DNA from: Oikopleura dioica
Lineage: Eukaryota > Chordata > Appendicularia > Copelata > Oikopleuridae
Length of the DNA: 64,000 nucleotides
NCBI GenBank assembly: GCA_907165135.1
Contig: OU015566.1
Location: forward strand, 3,908,501-3,972,500
Direction of reading: 5' to 3'
Shown here: positions 41,430 through 51,700 of the stretch, piece by piece
Layout of the letters: each line of letters begins with the position of its first letter
How positions within the stretch are numbered: the first letter of the stretch is position 1
The notes under the pieces: model-generated
Told to the model about the DNA's origin: nothing
The model's input: the letters and a program-made list of their open reading frames with translations, nothing else
The model's database searches: none
Made by a program: the position numbers and the translations under genes

Positions 41430-43579
41430 CTACGGAGTTTCGGTCGGTGAAAAACTTTGAGTAGAAATAAACTCGTTGCCACCTAGATTGAAAAATATAT
41501 TTTGATCAAAGTTAGAGCAAATAATATCACCGTTGCAAAGATGGTCCTGGCAAATCATCGTGCAGATTTCCGAATCATTTTCTATTATAATTTCTTGTCC
41601 ATTGTCATCAATTATACTCCCGCCCTCTTGGTAATAGATGCATCCTTGCTCGACCTCATCAGTTGCGTTAAGACACCCTCTTGTCATTATTTCAACTGAT
41701 TTAATGGTGAAATTAAAATCAAAACGATAAATAAGTTACTTAGTCCCCCTGGATAAATCTCAGAAAAAGCAATAACATTTGTGCTAAAGCATCCAAATCT
41801 GCTCTCGCACATCACTGGGTTATCCTGTTCGCTTATCGCAGTGCACCAGTTAACGTCGTTAATTGTTTGATCGCTACATTCGTAACATGTAACATCTGAT
41901 AAAAGAGTGGATGTTGTTGAAGTTGTTGTTGTGGTTGATGTTGCTTGCGTTGTAGTTGCTGTTTGAGCGCAGTCAAACTGTCCAGAAGAAAACAAAATAG
42001 GGCGCATATGACCAAATGAGTCATGCGTAGAGATGATTTCGGAAGAGATGCTCGAGTTGTTTATTTGGATTCGTTCGATTCCAGCTCCATTTGGATTCGA
42101 TTTCCTGTATGAACCATGCTTGTTTTCAAAATCATCCTGATGAAATCTTCCATCATAACCGTAGAACCCATCACCAACACTGTAAATGATTCCATTGAGC
42201 TCAATGACTGTGTTAAGATAATGAACTTGAAGAAGATTTCCCAAGAACGACCAATGGCCAGATTGACCATAATAAATGAAGACTTTGCCTGGTGATGAGC
42301 TATCATATTCGTCATAGCCGCCAATTGTCAGCATGTTTTCTCCGAATCCAAGGCATCCTGGATGAAAGAGAAGCCTAAAATTATTGGAAATGAGATAAAT
42401 TAAAATTCGATTTTCATACTTTGGATGAGAATTCAGACCAGTCCAACCATTTGACCGAAGAATTTCAATATAAGTGCCATCGTCTCCGCCAATCGCAACT
42501 GGTTGATTGTTCAAAGAAGCCATGCAACCGTATTCGTGATCATAATAGGTGTTATAATTGACCAAAGTTGTTCTGGATCCGTCAAAGAGCTGAGTCCATT
42601 TGTAATTGTGATGTCGGAAGCCGGTGTAGACTGAACAAGTTATAAGTATACAGTCAGAATTTTCCTTCACATAAGGAAAAAATTACCCCCATTTGACGTG
42701 GTTACGATTCCCGAGTAATGGTCAACTCCCCTCTGCAATTCGACAGACAATTGACGAATATCGCACCCAATAACTAGGTGAATCTAAAATAAAAACGATC
42801 TTTTCGTCTTCTTAAAATAACTTATCCAACATTAGTACTAAGACGACTGCCTCCAAAAATGAAGACATTATCTTGGTAGACAGCACTGACTGTGTAAAGA
42901 AGACTGTTTTCGGCATAACTGTAATGTCGGTTTTCCTGGAATCCACCAAAAGCATCCGTAACATAAGTCAGATCATTTGATGGGCGATGATTAACGTCCT
43001 CAGACAAGAGCGTTATAAATTCGTTGTTTTTTGAAGGATTTTCGTCAAAGCATTTGCACTGAGAAAAGCCTTGCAAAACATGGCGACTGTAACAATTGTC
43101 AATACAGCTCCAGTTGTTCAAACAATCCATCGCGCACTGGTCAAATTCCTGCAGCGCCTTGACTTTGCATTGCTGAAAACGCATTGAGATGCGCAATGTA
43201 TAAATACAGACCAAACCTGAAACTCAAAGTCCGTCTCCAAATTATCACAACTTTGGCAAAGAGGATGATCGCAGCCTTCACATCCGTTCTGGCAGTTTTG
43301 TCCGCATGGGCAGTCCGAAACGCATTCCCCGAGGTCAACAAGACACGTGTTCTCACACGGATGATTATCGCAATTATTCCGGCAATCAACAAAGACAACC
43401 GAGCACTCAGTATCACACTGTTGGCCTGAATGAGATCAAAATTAAAATCTCATGAATATGGTGTCAAATCTCTCGATCTCTCTCTTTCCTAGTTCCAAAT
43501 CAGGGCATCTTGCATCAAACCCTTCCCAATTGGCCGAAAAAACGGACTTCGCAAAAACGAAAAAACTTGAAAGCTTCAT
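41430..43579 (-). CDS. Secreted Cys-rich / kelch / Ly6-like chimeric protein
   Basis: ATG 43579 gives a signal peptide (MKLSSFFVFAKSVFSA) and CPDLELG. The next exon (about 43424-43220) is Cys-dense: NPCENT-type pairs, CVSDCPCGQNCQNGCEGCDH. It continues (about 43190-42835) with a second Cys pattern (FDQCAMDCLNNWSCIDNCYS) and then a kelch-like propeller (YQDNVFIFGGSRL; CMASLNNQPVAIGGDDGTYI; GFGENMLTIGGYDEYD; NGIIYSVGDGFYGYDG). A Thr-rich linker follows (ATTTQATSTTTTTSTTST), then a three-finger Ly6/uPAR-type module: CYECSDQ ... CFSTN ... TRGC ... CTMICQDHLCN. The protein ends about 40 residues later without a GPI-type tail. The first intron lacks an obvious GT donor. I infer an extracellular matrix or surface role. 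Confidence 0.75.
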
Positions 43580-43780
43580 CTTTCCGCAGCTCGAACTATT
43601 TCCTACCCCTTCATGGCGAACTTTAAATGCACTGATGTTAATTACGGCAATATTTCTTCAATTGGAATTTCGATTCCCGCATTTGATGATCCGCGGTCAA
43701 TCTTAACGATCCATTGAATAACCAATTTTCCTACAGAAAGTTTTTATTGACAACTTTCCTACAGTCTCCTCATTTTTTTA

Positions 43781-46212
43781 TTATGAAATGGAAAGTTTCA
43801 AAGAGATATTTTCTTCCTTATCTTCTTTTCTTTTCGTATTTTTCTTGTAGAATTCTTCTAGCTCTGTTATGGACTGTAGCAGCGGGGCACCCTTTGTTTC
43901 TGGAAGTTTTTGGCTGAAAAAGAGGTTGAAAAAGAGTGTCGAAAGAATGGCTATACCAAAGTCTAAAAACAGCAAACATCAAAAGCGCAAAAACAAATTT
44001 GGGAATGCAAGTTGAAATAAATCCTAGCTTCGCAATCTGCGGAGCAATCAGGGACCCGAATCTTCCTCCAAGCGAGCATATCGCGAAGCAAGTGGCGCGA
44101 ATATCTGTCGGGAACATTTCACCGGTGTAGACGAAAAGAAGGGCGAAAACGGCGGAGACGGCGAAAAATGTTGTGTATTGAAGAATGAGGACAGTGAGAT
44201 CGAAGGTTGAAGAAATTGAGTTTGCCTGAAAAATAAGTGTCTCACAATGCTAAACGAGATCTTTATTAGGGGAACCGACAAAAAATTTCGACAAATTTTG
44301 CATGGAAATTTTCAACCAATCAGAAGCCTGGATTCGGCTTACCGGCCAATCACCAGCCGAGTAGCCGCCTACGCAAAATTCGTCGTAATTTTTTGTCGGT
44401 TCCTGAAATCAACCCCTTTGTTAGGCAAAAACTTGCCTGTAAGTAAATCACCACACTACTGGCGATCGAGCAAACTCCCGCCAGCAAGCATCCCTTTCCA
44501 ATGAGAACTGTTCTGTAGCACCAGACCATATTCACCACCAGAACCATGAGCAATGCCCCCAATCCCTCCATCGCCGCCGTCAGCACATTATTAACCAGCG
44601 TATTTCCCGGCAAATCAGCAGGCAACAGCAGCGCGAAATAATACATTCCAATAAACATCCAAAGAAAAAACATCCTCAAAACAACAGAACGGGTTGAGTC
44701 TCGAGCGAGGATTTTGACGACTTTAGTGACGAGTTTTTCTTTTTTTACATCTTCGTTGTTTTCAGAAGCAAGGGCTTTTTGCTCCTCAAGGATTTCGTGA
44801 AGAAGTTCTTCTGAAAGCTCCGAGCCACAGTTTTTACTGTATTGCTTGAGAGCATTTCTGGCTGGGATGAATTTTCCACTTGAGAATAACCAACGATAGG
44901 ACCTTAAAATTGCTGTAAAAAAGTTTTCTCAAAAACCTGTGTAGAAACCTGAGTCAGGTCCTTTTAACCCAAAAAAAGCTGACTCAAGTTTTTAACACAA
45001 AAAACTGAGTCAGGGTCCTTTACCTCCCAAAGAAGCTCTCGAAGGATCCTGAGTCAGGTTTTAAACACCGAATCCTGAGTCAGGGTCCCGAAAAGCCCAA
45101 AGAAGCTCTTCTAGGACCCTTACTCAGGGTTTTAGCACAGAACACTGAGTCAGGATCCCAAGTGCCCAAAGAAACTCTTCCCGGACCCTGACTCAGGTTT
45201 CAAACACAGGAATCTGAGCCAAAGCCTACCTTGGCACAAAATACCAAACAAAAAAGCTGACAGTCGGCATGATACTCAGCGCCACAAGAATATCCAACCA
45301 GGAGTCAAGAAAGAACCCAAGAATCGAATTCAGAAAAACGCCAAAGCTGAAAATCACTCCACAAGCAAACATGCCCGTTTGAGTTCGGAATTTTGGAGTG
45401 CTCATTTCGGTCAAATACACAAAGCAAATGACGCTGTTAAAAGTGTTTTACATTTTTTGTCCTTCGATCAAAATTGACCCAAAAACAGAAAACACTTTCC
45501 TAGCTCCATGAGCACAGCCATTCATAAAAATCCTCCCAATAATGAAAAATCCGACATTTTGCGGCCCAAGAATTCGCGTAAACAGCGCTGCCAAGGATGA
45601 TAAGAAGGAAAAAATGACCATCGCAGTTTTTCGCCCAAACTTGTCAGAAATCAAGCCGGAGAGTAACACACCGGGAAAGAGGCCCATCATCGTCCCGGTT
45701 TTGAAGTCGTGAACGAGCTAGTTGCAAGATGAGGAGGTGAAATCAAGGAAGAAGACCTACTTTTTCCCGATCGCAGAGGAGACTGAAATGGATTGCAGCG
45801 GTATTTTCAGTCCAATTATTGGCGAAAGAATATTCGATAGGAAGACCATTTTCGGTGCAGTTTTTGGATCGATTTTCTAGACGAAATTAAGTGAAAACCA
45901 GAATAACTTTTTTTTATTTATGATAATCAATTTAATGAAAATTAAATAAATGAACTAACCATTCAATCTCCAATCAAAAATCTAGGTCGAACCCCTCGAT
46001 TATGCTCTAATTAATAAATATCATGTCCTTTGAATACCTGGGAGAGCAGCTAGAATCACATCACTTGTAATAAAAGATCCAGCAACTGTCCACAAAATCA
46101 AACTCAAGCCAGCACATAAAAATCTCGGATATTTTGCATTTTCGTCTATTACATCGAAAATTCTGTCCAGATTGCTTTTCTTCTCCTTGTTCATCTTTTC
46201 TCTTTCTTCCAT
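43781..46212 (-). CDS. SLC22-like organic ion transporter (MFS)
   Basis: ATG 46212: a charged N-terminus (MEEREKMNKEKKSN) and first helix; an exon around 45770-45455 with the MFS loop motif LISDKFGRKTAMVIF after helix 2; about 45440-45226 (VYLTEMSTPKFRTQTGMFA, the SLC22 signature after helix 4); about 44900-44445 (RWLFSSGKFIPARNALKQYS, the large loop, then helices 7-8); and about 44235-43781 (YTGEMFPTDIRATCFAICS, FSQKLPETKGAPLLQSI, both SLC22 hallmarks). Twelve helices fit. One intron (about 44915-45220) is full of TGAGTCA repeats and another holds a MITE (44271-44405). The substrate is not predictable. Confidence 0.85.
44271..44405. mobile_element. CCAAT-type MITE in SLC22 intron
   Basis: Terminal inverted repeats GGAACCGACAAAAAATTTCG and its near-perfect complement ending at 44405; internal CCAATCAGAAGCC and GGCCAATCACCAGCC. 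Same family as 23972-24111. Confidence 0.88.
44925..45222. repeat. Tandem repeats with TGAGTCA motifs in SLC22 intron
   Basis: About four units of roughly 70 bp, each with CCTGAGTCAGG-like palindromes and CCCAAAGAAGCTCTTC. The edges carry CCTGTGTAGAAACCTGAG and CAGGTTTCAAACACAGG, linking it to the elements at 48547 and 59201. Confidence 0.8.
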
Positions 46213-46736
46213 TTTTTTGATTTCTCAAAGAAATATTTGATGATTTTTTTTCTGTTTTAGATGGTGCGACAATTTTTTTTTGAGTGATTAAGTTTACGAC
46301 CCCGTTTTTTTGTCTAACTAAGCCAATAAAGGCGTAAAAAACGTAAAAATCGGCGGGTGGTCAATTTTGAAGATTTTCAAAATCGAGCTTTTTTCGCGAA
46401 AAAATCAGATATTAGTTCTTGACATTTTACCTCGAAGTGAAAATCTCGCTTGAAACAACTCTTTTTTCTTGTGTTTCTTTTTTTTTTCTTGAAAAAGCAA
46501 ATCAATGGAAACAAAAAAAAGCGAATCAGAAGGGGGCCGCGAAGCAATTTGCCTGGACAAATTTGGCAAAGGTAAAGGCAATGAAATGATTATGAGCAGC
46601 CGCGGACAGTTTATGCATTGGTATAGATGGGGGTCCACGGTAACATGACTTTGAGCAATTCCTGCTTTTATCACGTGACACAGATAAGGCGGTCTTTTTT
46701 CTTATTTTTGCAATTTTCTAATTTATTTTTTCTCAT
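46213..46736. other. Intergenic, no gene recognised
   Basis: 5' flank of the SLC22 gene and 3' flank of the next minus-strand gene. Polypyrimidine and poly-T rich; only short frames. Confidence 0.4.
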
Positions 46737-48251
46737 TCATGTGTTCAGATTTTTCTTGTTCTTCTTCATAGGAGTAGATTTAGGAACAATGATCGAGTAC
46801 TCGTCATCCTGATGGACAAGTGGAATGTCAAGTGTAGGAGAATTCAAGCCTGAAAAAGCAGAGCAGCTCGATTCTTGATGAGACTGAGAAAAGGCGTTTC
46901 TTCTTTCGCGGACGATCGAATATTTTGCCGGCTTCATCAAATCTTCTGTTCCAAATGATACCAGCTCCCACAAATCGACGACTAGAAAAAAAACTGAATT
47001 TTGGTGCGGATCAGACACTAGGGTGGGCGATACCCTCGGGGGGCGTTTTTGGGGGGTAAGGGTTTTCTCAGCCAATGAAACGTCGGTGTTCCCTGCGTGA
47101 GCCAATGAGAATCGAGCGCTTCCCCAAGCCCTCCAACCTTTTGCCCACCCTAGGTTTGATGAAGTACCTGATCTAAGTCCTCGTTTTCCTCTTCTCCTAG
47201 TGAAATTTTCTTTTTTCTTCAAGTGAATATAGCACAAGTACTTCAGCAAAACTCTGACGATAGCATACAAAAGGGCAGTGACAGAAAACGCCGCCATCGC
47301 GAAAAATATCACCTTGAAAATTTTCGAGTTCGCAAGAGCCGCCAGAGTTTGAAATGCTCGCAAATGCTCGCGAGCGCAAAGAGCGAGAGCAAAAATTTAT
47401 CATTGCTCTGAGAGCAGGGGAGCGGGAGCATGAAAATGAAGTTGGCTCGAGAGCCAAAAGAGCGCGAGCCCAAATTTGAAACCGCTCGCGAGCGCGGAGA
47501 GCACGAGCGCATATGTCGGCAATGCTCGGGAGCTAGACGAGCGGGAGCGGCTGCTCTCGTGCTCGCCATGGAATTGACTCACGAGCGGCTCGCGAGCAAA
47601 ATTAAAGGAACAATTTTTTGCATGATTATTCACTTTCATGGATAAATTTCTCTCGTGGATCAATTTTTCGTGTTTCCGTTTTCTTCAAGCTTCATTAGGT
47701 CCGTAATCTCGGCAGCGGAACGCGAAAAGCTGAGAGTAAACAGATAAAAGATGCTCACCGCGAAGTGCTAACTCCTGTGAGAGGGACTCATTTGGAATTA
47801 GTAACGGGGTCGCCGAATCACTTTAGGCTCTTGAAAGCTGCTCGCGAGTCAGATTTTTCTGCTCGCGAGCCAATCGAGCGAGAGCAAAATTTGACCAGTG
47901 CTCGGGAGCCAGGAGAGCGAGAGCGCGAAATAAAATGTGCTTGCGAGCGCAAAGAGCGCGAACGCTGAAATAAATGCGCTCGGGAGCACGAAGAGCATCA
48001 TGTTCGTGCTCGCTCGCTCTCAAGTGAGCCGCTCGCGAGTCTCGAAAATTTCAAACGCTGAGAGCCGCTGCGGAAATTAGCGCCGAACCATATGTTTTGA
48101 ACAAATTTCCTGAAAAAAATTATTTTCGAAAGTCGAAATTCGAAAAAAACGAACCTGTTCGGATTTCCATTTTGTGATCGTGCATTGTGCTCTCTGTAAT
48201 GAGAGTATCGTCGTTAATGATGTTGCTTATCTCTTCGATTGGAATCGGCAT
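46737..48251 (-). CDS. Uncharacterised single-pass membrane protein
   Basis: ATG 48251 starts an acidic exon (MPIPIEEISNIINDDTLITE ... KMEIRT, to about 48150). A long repeat-rich intron leads to an exon around 47365-47165 with a membrane helix (FKVIFFAMAAFSVTALLYAI) and a basic stretch (RRRGKRGLRSG). A second intron containing a MITE leads to 46982-46737: DLWELVSFGTEDLMKPAKYS ... SPTLDIPLVHQDDEYSIIVP and a Lys-rich end. A short luminal or N-terminal segment, one helix and a cytosolic tail with a Tyr/acidic motif would fit a receptor-like or sorting protein. No family recognised. Confidence 0.55.
47018..47153. mobile_element. 136-bp MITE with CTAGGGTGGGC termini
   Basis: Perfect 11-bp inverted termini (CTAGGGTGGGC at 47018, GCCCACCCTAG ending 47153), with internal inverted CAGCCAATGA and GAGCCAATGAGA motifs. 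It lies in an intron. No flanking duplication could be confirmed without an empty site. Confidence 0.8.
47345..48060. repeat. GCTCGCGAGC-rich palindromic repeat region
   Basis: Dozens of short words such as GCTCGCGAGC, GCTCGGGAGC and GAGCGCGAGC spread over about 700 bp in two blocks (47345-47600 and 47835-48060). GC content is far above the surroundings. Most of it lies in an intron of the minus-strand membrane protein gene. Confidence 0.8.
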
Positions 48252-48438
48252 TTTTACGAGAGAACCGGAATGACTCGAGAAAAAATCATATAGAGAGAGA
48301 ATAAAAAATGCATCACTTATTTATGCGCCCGTCATATCCTCTTTATCCCCGCTGAAATCAATATCGATGCGCCCGTGTTTCATCTGTCCAGCTTTATATC
48401 TGCTCAGGCAGGTACTTTAACAGCCCGTCATAGACTAT

Positions 48439-48481
48439 GAAAAGAAGATGTAACTATGACTCATAGTTACATCTTCTTTTC
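48439..48481. repeat. Perfect 21-bp hairpin with 1-nt loop
   Basis: Arms GAAAAGAAGATGTAACTATG(A) and its exact complement around a single C at 48460, followed immediately by AATAAA. It may be a mini-MITE remnant or a fold-back 3' end signal. Confidence 0.8.
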
Positions 48482-48546
48482 AATAAAGAATAAGCTGGTC
48501 TTTTTCCGCCATATATAACCATTTTGGTAAAGACAGGCCTCTGCAA

Positions 48547-48768
48547 CCTAAACAGAAAACCTGAGCCAGGGTCCGAAAAATTCAAAACGAAAAGCCGCGT
48601 AGCGGCCTTTTAAAAAACGAAGCTGCGAAGCGGCTTCGCAAAACTACCATTTATATGGATCAAAATATGATTTCTGGCAAAGCCGCTTTGCGGCTTTATT
48701 TTTAAAAAGCCGCTACGCGGCTTTTCGTTTTGGATTTTTCGAACCCTGACTCAGGTTTTCTACACAGG
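48547..48768. mobile_element. 222-bp MITE with TGAGTCA-type termini
   Basis: Inverted ends: CAGAAAACCTGAGCCAGGG at the left and CCCTGACTCAGGTTTTCTAC at the right, then inner inverted AAAACGAAAAGCCGC arms and repeated GCCGC...GCGGC palindromes. Related to 59201-59531. Confidence 0.85.
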
Positions 48769-51700
48769 TTCTCGAGGAAAGGGATTCCTAAAAGAAATTA
48801 TAATTGGGAAAAAATGATTCATTTTTTCTAAAGACCAGAAGTTTCTCTGAACAATCAGCATTAGAAGTTCACCATTTCTCCGCCAAACATGGCCAGTGGC
48901 TTGTCCATCCGAAGTCCTTAGGAAAGCAAATCTTCGCGCCTTATCGAAAATGTTCGAACACATGAAAATTCTTCGGAATAGGCTTTATTCATGCGATTTA
49001 GAAACTGAGTTATCAAAGCATTTAATATCGTATCGTGGCAGCTTTCGTTTGTCCGTGTTGCTGATAAACACACTCCAACATCCATCTGCTAACCTCCAAG
49101 CGCCACTCGTTAAACACGTTCTCGTATTTTTAGAAAACATATAGCCCCGAATCAACTGTTGTTTGATCGTATCGATATAAACTTTGTGCAAGTTTGGAAT
49201 AACTGGCGCTGGAAAAATCGAGTTATTGAAATTCTCTTCCTTGATTTCACAATTCCGCGGTCAGATTTGAGCCAATTAGATGTCTCTTTTCGGCTTGTTG
49301 GCCAATCAGATTGCCGGAAAGAATTATTGCGAAATTCGAATGTATTTTTGCACATTCTTTTCCCGAAATCTGATTGGCCAATTAGCCGAAAGGCGACATC
49401 TTATTGGTCAATTATCTAACCAATATTTCGCTAAATAATTCCTTTCGGGTTTAACCAATTTATGGAAGTGATTTGATGGATCAGGGTTTTGATTGGCCGG
49501 AAGGCCAAATAGAGCAATCTTATTGGCTATCCGAAAATGCACTTCCATAAATTGGTTTAGTCCTTTTTTCAATTTTCTTGAATTTTCATCATAAAAATTC
49601 ATATCTGAAGTTCAGAATCTGAACTATAGAGGACAAGAAAATTTATGATTCATCAATATTCGAAAATTATTTTTGGTGAAAACGGAATTATTTAACGCAA
49701 CCGACTCTATCTGTTTGGTCTTATTTGTCTCCTTTGTAAAAACTCTTCAACCTCATGTTTGAGCACTTGATGACTTACATATTTCATTTAATAATTCAGG
49801 CAAATTGACTCGAAGTTGTCACGTGTGCTTGGGCCCTAGAAGAGTTGCTGCGCCTGCTGAGCTCGTTGGAAAAAAACATGACTTAACCGGACTCAGCGAT
49901 ACGAACAACAAACAAAACAACATGCCCAAAGCGTCATTTCGCAAATGCAATCGTTTGAGGCCACATGTCGAGATTACGGAGGAAATGATAAAAGGCTCAA
50001 TCAAGAATTCATAAACACATCAAATTTTTAGTAGTAATAAAAATTATACATTGAATAGTAATTATATTATATTATATTAAGAATCACTGATAACGTATCT
50101 TGAAAAAATGAATTCTAAATGAGTGTTTCTCCAAAAACTTTCAAGTTGAAAAAGTCTCAATTTATCTTCCCGAACTTAGCATATCTGAAAGCGGCGTTTC
50201 TTCGCTAGACGCATATTTGGTGTGCTTGAATTGTACCTTCGAATATATGCATCGCTGGACCACAGGACGAATTAAAAGGCAACCACAGCTTCGGGGTCGG
50301 TAATCGTTCTCCGCGGACTTTCTTGAATCCACAAGAATGCTGATCTACGCGCAACTCGAAAATATCCAATTCGAGAAATCCAAATCCAAAAAACGATGAG
50401 CTACTGTTAATAATCTGGGCTGACCGCGAGGGTAGTAAGAAAACATGCATTTTTGGAGACTGACTCGCTCACGTGACCGCTAACGACGTGAAATCGACCC
50501 TGATCGAGGGTAATTAGGATTTGCATGGCGCAGGGAACGATCTCAAGAATCGCATGATTTAACTTTTATTCGAATTTTGAATTACCGTTTTTTCCTTTAT
50601 ATAAAAAAGAGGGTCCCCGTTGTCACTATCGATAGCCCTAAAATATTTTCAACACAGCAGGTGCCTTAACGTTGCAAGCGATCGTAAAAATGGAGAGGAC
50701 CTGGCTTTTTTGACATTCCTGCACGTGACCCAAAGAATCCGGCCATGTCACTACCGCCACGGCTCGGCAAGCCCTGCCAGCGCTGAGAGAAAAAAAAATG
50801 ATCTTCCACGAAATAAAATGCTAAAAGCCGCTCGTCTAAACCCATCAAAACACGCGCGGCGTCAATAATTAGCGCTTCGTAAAGTACCCACGAAATGTGT
50901 TTTTAGAATGTAGAAATGCTCAATTGAATCCTTCCTCTTTTTCAGTACGTGTACGCTCTTGATTTTGCAAAGTTTATTCTGCTGAACAATCAACACCTCC
51001 CGTTAGAGTCCTTGGCACTTTTTCCATCGAGCCCGAGAGGGGAGCTCTTAGTTAAGAATTCTCCCTTTCCTTTTGTTTGAAAAATGCCCACGTTTAGTTC
51101 TGCAATTTCCGAGGCCAGCTCGAAATCACTCGAAATTCAAGTGGCCGCCGCGATGCCCCGGAGAGCCGAACAATTCGCTCCATCTCAACTTGAAAAATTG
51201 AGTTTCATGTTTTTCGCCTGAGTTCAAATAATTATACCTCGCATTGACCAGAGGGCCACGTCTCAAACACTCAAACTCCTGTCCGCCTCTGAGAGGAACT
51301 TGTGGTCGAAAATGATAAGGACTGACCGAGACGCTAACCGAATGTAAGCCTTACACTTACTTACTGTCATTTGATGGTGTTTTGACAAGTTCAACGGACA
51401 TTAAGGGTACTACCTTCGATTTCTCGAAAATTGGGAATATCGAAGGTAGTACCCTTAAGGGTTTTCAGTCTCTAACCCTAACCAAATGCCGAAATTCTAG
51501 AGAGATTTCATCGCTCTATTTACTTATGATTTCGGCTCAAAAACGGGACATTAAGGGTACTACCTTCGATTTCTCAAAAATTGAGAATATCGAGGGTAGT
51601 ACCCTTAAGGGTTTCCTATCTCTAACCCGAACCAAATGCCGAAATTCTAGAGAGATTTCACCGCTCTATTTACTATGATTTCGGCTAAAAAACGGGACTT

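Noticed and set aside
50620-50868. 82-codon frame, Lys/Arg-rich end
   Set aside because: No homology and no conserved features; likely chance.
51382-51678. 98-codon plus-strand frame
   Set aside because: Runs through the tandem palindrome array; the repeated peptide is a by-product.
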